Source of the DNA: Paracoccus alcaliphilus | GTDB lineage: Bacteria; Pseudomonadota; Alphaproteobacteria; Rhodobacterales; Rhodobacteraceae | Assembly: GCF_028553725.1 (NCBI RefSeq) | Contig: NZ_CP067125.1 | Location: 186,001-250,000, forward strand | DNA length: 64,000 nucleotides | Reading direction: 5' to 3' | Shown here: positions 44,843 through 52,866 of the stretch, piece after piece | Position numbering within the stretch: position 1 is the stretch's first letter | Layout of the letters: each line of letters begins with the position of its first letter | Notes under the pieces: generated by a model | Databases searched by the model: none | What the model was told of the DNA's origin: nothing | What the model saw: only the letters and a program-made list of their open reading frames with translations | Program-made: the position numbers and the translations under genes

Positions 44843-45571
44843 TTACATCCCCTCGATCTTGTTTTCGAACATGGATTGGCGGCGACCGCGCAGGACGATG
44901 TCGAACTTGTAGGCCAGAAAATCCAGCGGGCGCGAAGATGCCATGTCCAGCGGCGCGACCAGCCGGTCAAGCTGCGACCGGTTGCGGATCGTCGCCGCGA
45001 TCGGGCAGCGGTCGATCAGCGGATCGCCCTCGAAATACATCTGGGTAATGAGGCGCTGGCCGAAGCTGTGACCATAGACCGAGATGTGGATATGCATCGG
45101 CCGCCAGTCATTGCCCCGGTTCGGCCAGGGATAGGCGCCGGGGCGGATGGTCAGGAACTGATAATAGCCGTTCTCATCCGTCAGTGTCCGTCCGCAGCCG
45201 CCGAAATTCGGGTCCAGCGGCGCAAGATAGCTGTCCTTCTTGTGGCGATAGCGGCCACCGGCATTGGCCTGCCAGATCTCGACCAGCGTATTGGGCACGG
45301 GCCGGGCGTTCTCGTCCAGCACGCGACCATGCATCAGGATGCGTTCGCCCACGGCGGGGGCCGCGCCCTTGGTCCAGTTCAGGATCAGGTTGTTGTCCAG
45401 CGCGCCGATGATGCCGTGCCCGAAGGTCGGGCCGGTTTCCTCGGACGGACCCGATTCCATCGACAGCAGTGGCAGGTTCGGCGACCTTGCGATGCTGGTC
45501 TTGTAATCGGGATAGTAAGCTAGCGGGTGTGCCTCGCGGTTGCGAGGGATCAGCGGGCCAAGGTCTGTCAT
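44843..45571 (-). CDS. pcaH: Protocatechuate 3,4-dioxygenase beta subunit
   Basis: 242 residues from ATG at 45571, overlapping the pcaC stop by 4 bases. It holds the Fe(III) centre that cleaves protocatechuate to 3-carboxy-cis,cis-muconate. The ligands are visible in ENGYYQFLTIRPGAYPW (two tyrosines) and RPMHIHISVYG (two histidines). Dioxygenase core block LVEIWQANAGGRYRHKKD precedes them. Standard length. Confidence 0.96.
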   Translation of the reverse strand: MTDLGPLIPRNREAHPLAYYPDYKTSIARSPNLPLLSMESGPSEETGPTFGHGIIGALDNNLILNWTKGAAPAVGERILMHGRVLDENARPVPNTLVEIWQANAGGRYRHKKDSYLAPLDPNFGGCGRTLTDENGYYQFLTIRPGAYPWPNRGNDWRPMHIHISVYGHSFGQRLITQMYFEGDPLIDRCPIAATIRNRSQLDRLVAPLDMASSRPLDFLAYKFDIVLRGRRQSMFENKIEGM

Positions 45572-45951
45572 TCGGATGCCGCCTCCATCTCGGCATAGGT
45601 CTGTTTCGCCAGTTTGATGGCGTGGTTCGCGCGTGGCACCCCGGCATAGATGGCGACGTGCTGGAAGGCCTCCATGACATCGCGCTTGCTTGCGCCGGTT
45701 CGGGCGGTGGCCCGGATATGCATCGGGATTTCCTCGAAATTGCCGGTCGCGGCCAGCAGCGCCAGCGTCAGCATCGAGCGTTCCCGTTTCGTGATCGCGT
45801 CCGAGGCCCAGACGGTACCCCAGGCGGATTCGGTGATCAGGTCCTGAAAGGGCTGGTCCAGATCGGATTTCGCCGCCTCGGCCCGGTCCACATGCGCATT
45901 GCCCAGAACCTCGCGGCGGGTCTGCATGCCCATGGCATAACGGTCACTCAT
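45568..45951 (-). CDS. pcaC: 4-carboxymuconolactone decarboxylase
   Basis: 127 residues from ATG at 45951, which overlaps the pcaD stop as TGATG. It decarboxylates 4-carboxymuconolactone to 3-oxoadipate enol-lactone. AhpD-like all-helical fold: WGTVWASDAITKRERSMLTLALLAATG, EEIPMHIRATARTGASKRDVMEAFQHVAIYAGVPRA, with the conserved His in MHIRA and the following helices. Family length about 130. Transcribed between pcaD and pcaH. Confidence 0.94.
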   Translation of the reverse strand: MSDRYAMGMQTRREVLGNAHVDRAEAAKSDLDQPFQDLITESAWGTVWASDAITKRERSMLTLALLAATGNFEEIPMHIRATARTGASKRDVMEAFQHVAIYAGVPRANHAIKLAKQTYAEMEAASE

Positions 45952-46733
45952 CAGGCGGTCCTTTCCAGAAAATCGGTCAGCAGTTTCGCAGTCGCGCCGG
46001 GCTGTTCGACGCAGGGAATATGGCCCGCATCCGCGATCAGGTGGAATTCCGCGCCGCACAGTTCCGCCGTCGCGCGGACCAGATCGGGCGAGGTCGAGCC
46101 GTCCTGATCGCCTGCCATCGCCATCACCGGCAGGTGCAGCGCACGGGTGTTTTCGGTCAGGTCCGCCCCCGCGATGGCCGCGCAGCAGCCGCTATAGCCC
46201 GCGACCGTGGTGCGGTTCAGCATATTGCGCCACAGCGCGAATTCGGGATTGTCTGCGCGAAAGCCGGGCGTGAACCAGCGTTCCAGAATTGGACCCGCCA
46301 GCGCGTCGATGCCGTCGCGGTTGATGGTGTCGATCCGGTCCTGCCACATGTCGGCCGTGCCGATCTTCGCCGCCGTATCCATCAGCACCAGCGCCCGCAG
46401 CAGATCGGGGCGTTTCGCCGCCAGCCCCTGACCGATCAGCCCGCCGATGGACAGGCCCACGAAAGTGATGTCGCGCAGCCCAAGCCCGTCACAGACCGCC
46501 TCGGCATCAGCGACCAGATCATCCATCGCATAGGGTGCGGGCGTGGCGTCCGACAACCCGTGGCCGCGCTTGTCAAAGCGGATGATCCGCAGTCCGGCAG
46601 GCAGCAGCGGCAGCAGCGCGTCCCAGACCCGCAGATCGGTGCCCAGTGAGTTGCCGAACATCACTACGCGACCGTCGCGCGGTCCTTCGTCGCGGATATG
46701 CAGCCGGATTTCGGATGTGGAAATGGTTTGCAT
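45951..46733 (-). CDS. pcaD: 3-oxoadipate enol-lactonase
   Basis: 260 residues from ATG at 46733 (AAGGGGGA upstream). Alpha/beta hydrolase that turns the enol-lactone into 3-oxoadipate. Motifs: oxyanion region MFGNSLGTDLRVWD, FDKRGHGLSD, nucleophile elbow FVGLSIGGLIGQG with catalytic Ser, Asp in AMAGDQDGSTSP and His in ADAGHIPCVEQP. It heads the pcaDCHG(B) operon, divergent from pcaQ; the pca regulator box lies in the gap. CoA transferase and thiolase for the last two steps are not in the window. Confidence 0.95.
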   Translation of the reverse strand: MQTISTSEIRLHIRDEGPRDGRVVMFGNSLGTDLRVWDALLPLLPAGLRIIRFDKRGHGLSDATPAPYAMDDLVADAEAVCDGLGLRDITFVGLSIGGLIGQGLAAKRPDLLRALVLMDTAAKIGTADMWQDRIDTINRDGIDALAGPILERWFTPGFRADNPEFALWRNMLNRTTVAGYSGCCAAIAGADLTENTRALHLPVMAMAGDQDGSTSPDLVRATAELCGAEFHLIADAGHIPCVEQPGATAKLLTDFLERTA

Positions 46734-46801
46734 GATATCCCCCTTGGGCAATTATGGCATGACAGGACGGGCGATGAAAATTATAATGATGCAAAAGTCA
46801 C

Positions 46802-46817
46802 ATAACCCAAGGGTTAT
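46802..46817. promoter_or_regulatory. PcaQ box in the pcaD-pcaQ gap
   Basis: ATAACC-CAAG-GGTTAT, a perfect dyad with the PcaQ spacing, lies 2 bases before the pcaQ start and 68 bases upstream of pcaD. It could activate pcaD and, because it covers the pcaQ ribosome-binding region, limit pcaQ. Consensus ATAACC-N4-GGTTAA is recalled from rhizobial work. Confidence 0.85.
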
Positions 46818-46819
46818 TC

Positions 46820-47731
46820 ATGCTGCACAGCCACCTGCGTCTGCGCCACCTGCGCTGCTTTCTGGAAACGGCCCGGCTGGGCAGCCTGTCCGCGGCTGCC
46901 GAGGCTTTGCATGTCAGCCAGCCCGCCGCCTCCAAAACCATCCGCGAGTTGGAAGAGATCCTTGGCGCGCAGCTGTTCGACCGTTCGGGGCGCAAGCTGG
47001 TGCTGTCTGCGGCGGGCAAGGTCTATCAGACCCATGCGGGCACCGCGCTGGCCGATCTGGAGCGGGCGCAGCGCCTTGTCCTGTCGCCGCCGCTCGAACG
47101 CCCGCGCCTGCATGTCGGTGTCCTGCCGACGGCGGCGACCGGGCTGGTGCCGCGCGCGGCGCTGGCCTTTCGCGATACCCATCCCGAGGTTCTGCTGGAT
47201 GTGATGACCGGGCCGAACTGGCTGCTGCTGTCGCTGCTGCGCGAGGGGCAGCTTGATCTGGTGGTTGGCCGGATGCCATCTGCCGGTAATACCGAGGGGC
47301 TGAATTTCCGCCGTCTTTACTGGGAGCGGGTCGTGCCGGTGGTGCGGGCGGGCCATCCGCTGCTGCGACGGCAGGATTGGGATTATGCCGATCTGACCCG
47401 CCACCCGCTGATGCTGCCGCCCGCCGGGGCGCTGATCGCGAATTCGGTACGCACATGGCTGCATTCGGTGGGCATCATCGAACCGCAGCCCGCCTATGAG
47501 AACGTGTCGCTCAGTTTCGGGCGCGAGGTGGTGCTGCGATCCGATACGGTCTGGTTCATCTCGGAAGGTGTGGTCCGGGCCGAGATCGAGACCGGCGCGC
47601 TGGTCATCCTGCCGATCCGCAACGAATTGCTGGGCGGCCCGGTCGGCATTTCCCTGCGCGCCAGCGATGAGCCCCGCCCCGAAGCGCAGGCCCTGATCGC
47701 CACGCTGGAACGCGCCTCGGACGGTGGATGA
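46820..47731 (+). CDS. pcaQ: LysR-family activator of protocatechuate genes
   Basis: 303 residues from ATG at 46820. Winged helix (RLRHLRCFLETARLGSLSAAAEAL, SQPAASKTIRELEEILG) and an effector domain (VGVLPTAATGLVPRAAL, GPNWLLLSLLREGQLDLVVGRM). In rhizobia PcaQ responds to 3-carboxy-cis,cis-muconate and 4-carboxymuconolactone. It is divergent from pcaDCHG and next to a perfect PcaQ box, which confirms the assignment. A second box stands before the AAHS transporter gene about 5 kb away. Confidence 0.93.
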   Translation: MLHSHLRLRHLRCFLETARLGSLSAAAEALHVSQPAASKTIRELEEILGAQLFDRSGRKLVLSAAGKVYQTHAGTALADLERAQRLVLSPPLERPRLHVGVLPTAATGLVPRAALAFRDTHPEVLLDVMTGPNWLLLSLLREGQLDLVVGRMPSAGNTEGLNFRRLYWERVVPVVRAGHPLLRRQDWDYADLTRHPLMLPPAGALIANSVRTWLHSVGIIEPQPAYENVSLSFGREVVLRSDTVWFISEGVVRAEIETGALVILPIRNELLGGPVGISLRASDEPRPEAQALIATLERASDGG

Positions 47732-47744
47732 TCGTGAACTCTGC

Positions 47745-48914
47745 CTACATGCAGGACTGATAGAGCGTGCGGGTGTTTTCCTGCATCATCGGGATCGGGT
47801 TGCCGCCGCAAGAGGGGTCCTCGAGCGCCATCGCGGTCAACTCGTCCAGACGCGATTCCTCTACCCCCAGCGCTTTCAGGTTTTCCGGGATCGCCAGTTC
47901 GGCGCGCAACTCCATGATCCGCGCGCGAAAGCCGTCAAAGCCCCCGTCAATGCCCAGATAGGCGGCGGCCCGTGCGATGCGGTCCTCGATGGCGGGACGG
48001 TTGAAATCCAGCACCATCGGCATCACCACGGCATTCGTGGTGCCGTGATGGGTGCCATAGACCGCGCCCACCGGGTGGGACAGGGAATGGATCGCGCCCA
48101 GCCCCTTCTGGAAGGCAACCGCGCCCATTGCCGCCGCGCTCATCATATGGGCGCGGGCCATCAGGTTATCCGGTTCGCGATAGACCAGCGGCAGGTTTTC
48201 CAGCACCAGCCGCATCCCTTCCAGCGCGATGCCCTGCGACATGGGGTGATAATGCGGCGAGGAATAGGCCTCGAGGCAATGCGCCAGCGCGTCCATGCCG
48301 GTGCCTGCGGTGATGGCTGGCGGCATCCCCACCGTCAGCGCCGGGTCGCAGATCGTGACGCCGGGCATCAGCTTCGGGTGGAAGATGATCTTCTTTCTAT
48401 GCGTCGTGGAATCGGTCAGCACGCCTGCACGGCCGACCTCGGAGCCGGTGCCGGCGGTGGTCGGCACGGCGATGATGGGCGCGATCCGGTCGGCATCGGC
48501 GCGGGTCCACCAATCGTCGATATCTTCCAGATCCCAGACCGGCAGATCGGGGCGCTGATCCGCCATCAGCGCGATCATCTTGCCCAGATCCAGCGCCGAG
48601 CCGCCGCCAAAGCAGATCACCCCGTCATGGCCGCCCGCCTTGAAGGCGGCGATGCCCGCCGTCATGTTGGCCTCATCCGGGTTCGGATCGACATCCGAGA
48701 ACACCGCTCGACCCAGGCCCGCGCCGTCCAGGACATCCAGCGCGGCGGCGGTGATCGGCAGGCTGGCCAGCGCCCTGTCGGTCACCAGCAGCGGCCGGGC
48801 CATGCCAAGGGATGCCGCATGTTCGGCCAGTTCCGCGATCCGGCCCACGCCGAATTTGATTGCGGTCGGATAGGACCAGTTGCGGTCGGGAACGCCATGA
48901 TCGCCGTGGCTCAT
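47745..48914 (-). CDS. Iron-containing alcohol dehydrogenase
   Basis: 389 residues from ATG at 48914, one base after the aldehyde dehydrogenase stop. Group III Fe-ADH: NAD motif CFGGGSALDLGKMIAL, TAGTGSEV, metal-site region DPALTVGMPPAITAGTGMDALAHCLEAYSS, SLSHPVGAVYGTHHGTTNAVVMP with the metal His residues. It should interconvert an alcohol and an aldehyde, feeding or draining the adjacent aldehyde dehydrogenase. Part of a TRAP-ligase-ALDH-ADH operon; the alcohol is unknown. Convergent with pcaQ. Confidence 0.9.
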   Translation of the reverse strand: MSHGDHGVPDRNWSYPTAIKFGVGRIAELAEHAASLGMARPLLVTDRALASLPITAAALDVLDGAGLGRAVFSDVDPNPDEANMTAGIAAFKAGGHDGVICFGGGSALDLGKMIALMADQRPDLPVWDLEDIDDWWTRADADRIAPIIAVPTTAGTGSEVGRAGVLTDSTTHRKKIIFHPKLMPGVTICDPALTVGMPPAITAGTGMDALAHCLEAYSSPHYHPMSQGIALEGMRLVLENLPLVYREPDNLMARAHMMSAAAMGAVAFQKGLGAIHSLSHPVGAVYGTHHGTTNAVVMPMVLDFNRPAIEDRIARAAAYLGIDGGFDGFRARIMELRAELAIPENLKALGVEESRLDELTAMALEDPSCGGNPIPMMQENTRTLYQSCM

Positions 48915-48915
48915 G

Positions 48916-50298
48916 TCACACCTTCTTCATATGATAGGATTTGGCGCGGGTGACCGACAGGTAACCCAGATAGGACAGCGAACCGCCCCGGCCGGTATCC
49001 TTGCAGCCGGTCCAGCACAGTGCCGGGTCAAGGTAATCGGCGCGGTTCATGAACACGGTGCCGGTCTCGATCCGCGCGCCGATTTCGGCGGCACGGTCGG
49101 CATCTTCGGTCCAGATGCTGGCGGTCAGGCCATAGGGGCTGTCATTCATCAGTTCGATCGCCTCATCGTCCGAGGACACCTTCATGATGCCGACGACGGG
49201 GCCAAAGCTTTCCTCGCGCATCACCCGCATCGAGTGATCGACATCGACAAGGACCTGCGGCGCCAGATAGGCGCCACCGTCATCGGCGGGGAAATTCGCC
49301 GGGTCGATCAGCGGTCGTGCGCCTTGCGCCACGGCATCAGCGGTCTGATCGCGCACGAGTTGCGCGAAACGGACATGCGCCATCGGGCCAAGCGTCGTTT
49401 CGGGATCGTTGGGATCGCCCAGTTTCAGCGCGTTGACCCATGCGACGGCCTTTTCGACAAAGGCGTCATAAAGGCTGTCATGGACATAGATCCGCTCGAT
49501 CCCGCAGCAGCACTGGCCGGAATTGAACATCGCCCCGTCCATCAGCGTATCCACCGCCGCGTCCAGATTGGCATCCGCGCGGACATAGCCGGGATCCTTG
49601 CCGCCAAGCTCCAGCCCCAGTGGCGTGAAGGTGCCCGCCGCCGCGCGTTCGATGGTGCGCCCGCCGCTGACCGAGCCGGTGAAGTTGACGAAATCGAAGG
49701 CCCGGCTCGCGATCAGGCTTTCGGTCGTGGCATGGTCCAGCACGATGTTCTGGAACACGTCCTCGGGGATGCCTGCCGCGTGGAAGGCCTTGGCCAGATG
49801 CTCGCCCGCCAGCAGGGTCTGGCTGGCATGTTTCAGCACCACGCTGTTACCCGCGATCAGCGCCGGAACGATGGTGTTGATCGCGGTCAGATAGGGATAG
49901 TTCCACGGTGCAATGACGAAAACCACGCCAAGCGGTTCGCGCGCGATCAGGCGGCGGAAGGCGTCGCTGTCCTCGATCACCTTGGGCGCCAGTGTCTCGG
50001 CGGCGATTTCGGCCATATAGTCGGTGCGGGCATTGACGCCGCCCATCTCGCCCGCGCCGAAGCGGATCGGGCGGCCCATCTGCCCGGCCAGATCCCGCGC
50101 GATCCGGTCCTGCATCGCGGTCAGTTGCGCCACGCCCGCGCGAACCAGCGCGATGCGGTCGTCAAGCGGGCGGGCGGCCCATTCCCGCTGTGCCGCGCGG
50201 GCGCGGGCCACGGCGTTTTCGGCCACGGCGGGCGGCAGGGGCATTCGTTCGGCATAGACCGTGCCATCCGCGGGGGAAATCAATTGGATCGGTTTCAT
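48916..50298 (-). CDS. NAD-dependent aldehyde dehydrogenase
   Basis: 460 residues from ATG at 50298. Class 3-like ALDH: FVIAPWNYPYL, GNSVVLKHAS, FTGSVSGG, catalytic Glu in LGLELGGKDPG, and catalytic Cys in FNSGQCCCG, where three Cys occur in a row. It is near semialdehyde dehydrogenases such as those of 4-aminobutyrate or gamma-glutamyl pathways, and sits after the glutamine-synthetase-like gene. That makes a gamma-glutamyl-aldehyde a possible substrate, but this is inference. Confidence 0.9.
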   Translation of the reverse strand: MKPIQLISPADGTVYAERMPLPPAVAENAVARARAAQREWAARPLDDRIALVRAGVAQLTAMQDRIARDLAGQMGRPIRFGAGEMGGVNARTDYMAEIAAETLAPKVIEDSDAFRRLIAREPLGVVFVIAPWNYPYLTAINTIVPALIAGNSVVLKHASQTLLAGEHLAKAFHAAGIPEDVFQNIVLDHATTESLIASRAFDFVNFTGSVSGGRTIERAAAGTFTPLGLELGGKDPGYVRADANLDAAVDTLMDGAMFNSGQCCCGIERIYVHDSLYDAFVEKAVAWVNALKLGDPNDPETTLGPMAHVRFAQLVRDQTADAVAQGARPLIDPANFPADDGGAYLAPQVLVDVDHSMRVMREESFGPVVGIMKVSSDDEAIELMNDSPYGLTASIWTEDADRAAEIGARIETGTVFMNRADYLDPALCWTGCKDTGRGGSLSYLGYLSVTRAKSYHMKKV

Positions 50299-50326
50299 CT
50301 TGTCCTCTTGTGGGCGCGGTCTGCGG

Positions 50327-51694
50327 TTACGAGCGCTCGAACAGGCGCTGAAGCTCGAAATCGGTGACCACGCGGTCGGTCTCGGCGATCTCCCATTCGG
50401 CGGCGTGGTGATAGTGGTCAACGACCTCATCGCCGAAGGCGCGCCGGAAGGTATCAGAGCCTTTCAGCGCCGCCGCCGCGTCGCGCAGGTTGCGGGGGAT
50501 CTCTGGCGCGTCATCGGCGTGATAGGTGTCGCCGGTCATTTCGGGTTCCAGCGGCAATTCGCGCTCGATCCCATCCAGCCCGGCCGCCAGCAGCGCAGCG
50601 CAGGCCAGATAGGGGTTCACGTCCGATCCCGGAATGCGACATTCGATCCGCACCGCTTTGCTATCCGCGCCGCAGACGCGGAACCCGGCGGTGCGGTTGT
50701 CGATGGACCACACGGCGCGGGTCGGGGCGAACATGCCGATGGTGAACCGCTTGTAGCTGTTGACATAGGGCGCAAGAAACACCGTCATGTCCCGCGCCGC
50801 CGCCAGTTGTCCGGCCACGAAATGCCTCATCAGCGCCGACATGCCATGCGGATCGGTCGGGTCGTGAAAGACGGGCTGGCCATCCGCCGTCCACAGACTC
50901 TGATGCACATGCGAGGAAGACCCCGCCCTGCGGTGGTCGTATTTGGCCATGAAGGTGACCGACTGGCCCTGCGCCCAGGCGATTTCCTTTACCGCCTGTT
51001 TGATGATCGTGTGATTGTCGGCCGTGTCCAGCGCGTCGGAATAGCGATAGTTGATCTCGGCCTGACCGGCATCGGCCTCGCCCTTGGTATTCTCGACCGG
51101 GATGCCGGCGCCAAAAAGGCCGTTGCGGATGGCGCGCATCACCCCTTCTTCCTTGGTGGTCTGGAATATGTGGTAATCCTCGTTATAGGCCGAGATCGCG
51201 GTCAGGTCGTTGAAACCCCGGTCGCGGAAACTCTCATAGCTGTTCTCGAACAGATAGAATTCCAGCTCTGTCGCCATCATCGGCTGAAACCCCATCTGGC
51301 GGGCGCGGGCCACCTGACGTTTCAGGATCGCGCGGGGTGAAACCGCGATTTCCTCATGGGTGTGGTGGTCCAGCAGGTCGCACATGACCATCGCCGTGCC
51401 GGGCAGCCATGGCAGGCGGCGCAGCGTGGACAGGTCGGGCTTCATGACATAATCGCCATAGCCCTGCGACCAGCTGGCGCTGCGATAACCGGGCACGGTC
51501 GCCATCTCCATGTCCAGCGCCAGCAGATAGTTGCAGCAATGGGTTTCCTTGTGTCCGCCATCCAGAAAGAAGGCGGCGTGGAAACGCTTGCCGATCAGGC
51601 GGCCCTGCATGTCGGGGGCGACCACCAGAACGGTGTCGATCTCTGCCGCGTCAAAGGCGGCTTGCAGCGACTCGAGCGTCAGATTTGCGGGCAT
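50327..51694 (-). CDS. Glutamine-synthetase-like gamma-glutamyl-amine ligase (PuuA type)
   Basis: 455 residues. Glutamine synthetase fold with a short N-terminal domain: MATELEFYLFE (metal Glu), EADAGQAEINYRY, AGSSSHVHQSLW, KRFTIGMFAPTRAVWSIDNRTAGFRV, DVNPYLACAALLAAGLDGIE. The last blocks match PuuA and related enzymes that join glutamate to an amine rather than ammonia. The neighbours (aldehyde and alcohol dehydrogenases, TRAP importer) fit a gamma-glutamylated amine or amino-alcohol pathway. PuuB and PuuD homologues are not in this window, so the route is incomplete or different. Confidence 0.85.
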   Translation of the reverse strand: MPANLTLESLQAAFDAAEIDTVLVVAPDMQGRLIGKRFHAAFFLDGGHKETHCCNYLLALDMEMATVPGYRSASWSQGYGDYVMKPDLSTLRRLPWLPGTAMVMCDLLDHHTHEEIAVSPRAILKRQVARARQMGFQPMMATELEFYLFENSYESFRDRGFNDLTAISAYNEDYHIFQTTKEEGVMRAIRNGLFGAGIPVENTKGEADAGQAEINYRYSDALDTADNHTIIKQAVKEIAWAQGQSVTFMAKYDHRRAGSSSHVHQSLWTADGQPVFHDPTDPHGMSALMRHFVAGQLAAARDMTVFLAPYVNSYKRFTIGMFAPTRAVWSIDNRTAGFRVCGADSKAVRIECRIPGSDVNPYLACAALLAAGLDGIERELPLEPEMTGDTYHADDAPEIPRNLRDAAAALKGSDTFRRAFGDEVVDHYHHAAEWEIAETDRVVTDFELQRLFERS

Positions 51695-51730
51695 GTGAAC
51701 CTTGTCCGTTCAGGGGAAGGGTGGTCTGTC

Positions 51731-51758
51731 TGCCGGGCGACGGTTGCGCCGCCCGGCA
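51731..51758 (-). other. Hairpin after TRAP binding-protein gene (dctP side)
   Basis: Stem TGCCGGGCG (51731-51739) and CGCCCGGCA (51750-51758), 9 perfect base pairs and a 10-base loop, between the DctP stop and the ligase start. No T-tract. A candidate mRNA 3' stabiliser or partial terminator. Confidence 0.65.
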
Positions 51759-51765
51759 AAGCGCA

Positions 51766-52809
51766 TCAGCCATAGCGATAGGGTCGCCCGGCCTTGGACA
51801 TCACGTCATTGTATTGCTTGAAGATTTCGACGACCCTGGCCTTGACCTCGGATTCCGCTGCGATCTCGTCCCAGAATTCGCGGGCCTTTTCCTCGACCGT
51901 CGCCCATTCATCATCGGGGATCGAGGTCAGCTCCAGCCGCGGTCCGTTCACGCGCAGATCGGCCTCGCCGCCCCAATACCACCACTGGCGATAGTAATGC
52001 GACTGTTCGAAACAGACCTGCATCAGCAGTTTCAGATTGTCCGGAACCTCGGCCCAACGCTCTGAATTGGCGAAGAAATGTCCGATCCACGCGCCCGAGA
52101 TATTGTTGGTCAGGAAGTATCTTGTCACATCGGCCCAGCCGACCGTGTAATCCTCGGTGATGCCGCACCACGCGATGCCGTCCAGTTCCCCGGTTTGCAG
52201 GGCGACCTGAATATCCTCCCACGGCAGCTGCATCGGGACGACGCCGAATTGTGCAAGGAAGCGGCCAGCGGTCGGGAAGGTAAAGACCCGCTTGCCCTCC
52301 AGATCGGCAAGGCTGTTGATCGGGTCCTTGGTGGCGAAATGGCAGGGATCCCATGCCCCGGCCGAGATATGCTGGATTCCGACGGCGGCGTATTCTTCCT
52401 CCCAGATCTGTTTCAGGCCGTATTGGTTGAACAGCACCGGCACATCCAGACTGTAGCGGCTGGCAAAGGGGAAATAGCCGCCAAAGACCGTCACCTCGGT
52501 CGGCGACTGCATCGAGTCGTCGTCGGATTGCACCGCGTCGATGGTGCCCGACTGCATGGCGCGAAACAGCTCGGACGTGGGGACAAGCTGATCGGCATAG
52601 TAAAGCTCGATCTCCATCTGCCCGTCGGCGATCGCGTTGAACCTGTCGATGGCGGGTTTGCAGACATGCTCGCCCAACGCCGCGCCGGCATAGGTCTGCA
52701 TCCGCCACCTGATCGGCGTGGATTGCGCATGAACGGCAGGGGCGGCAAGCGTGGCGGCGCCTGCGGCAAGCGCGCCGGATGACAGGAATTTCCGTCTGGT
52801 CGTGGTCAT
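51766..52809 (-). CDS. TRAP transporter substrate-binding protein, DctP family
   Basis: 347 residues from ATG at 52809, with GGAGGTAACGAC upstream. Tat-like signal TTRRKFLSSGALAAGAATLAAPAVHAQ. Mature part resembles the DctP branch for alpha-keto or amino-acid-like ligands: WRMQTYAGAALGEHVCKPAI, FRAMQSGTIDAVQ, GKRVFTFPTAGRFLAQFG, VALQTGELDGIAWCGITEDY. Delivers its ligand to DctQM upstream. It is preceded by a hairpin and followed by a second one. Substrate unknown; the ligase next door suggests an amine-containing acid. Confidence 0.9.
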   Translation of the reverse strand: MTTTRRKFLSSGALAAGAATLAAPAVHAQSTPIRWRMQTYAGAALGEHVCKPAIDRFNAIADGQMEIELYYADQLVPTSELFRAMQSGTIDAVQSDDDSMQSPTEVTVFGGYFPFASRYSLDVPVLFNQYGLKQIWEEEYAAVGIQHISAGAWDPCHFATKDPINSLADLEGKRVFTFPTAGRFLAQFGVVPMQLPWEDIQVALQTGELDGIAWCGITEDYTVGWADVTRYFLTNNISGAWIGHFFANSERWAEVPDNLKLLMQVCFEQSHYYRQWWYWGGEADLRVNGPRLELTSIPDDEWATVEEKAREFWDEIAAESEVKARVVEIFKQYNDVMSKAGRPYRYG

Positions 52810-52838
52810 TGTCGTTACCTCCGTTGGCATAAGGGGCG

Positions 52839-52858
52839 GGGGCGGTTCAGGCCGCCCC
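52839..52858 (-). other. Hairpin between TRAP DctM and DctP genes
   Basis: Stem GGGGCGG (52839-52845) and CCGCCCC (52852-52858) with a 6-base loop lies between the DctM stop and the DctP start. No T-tract is visible on either side. Confidence 0.6.
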
Positions 52859-52866
52859 TCATGGTG

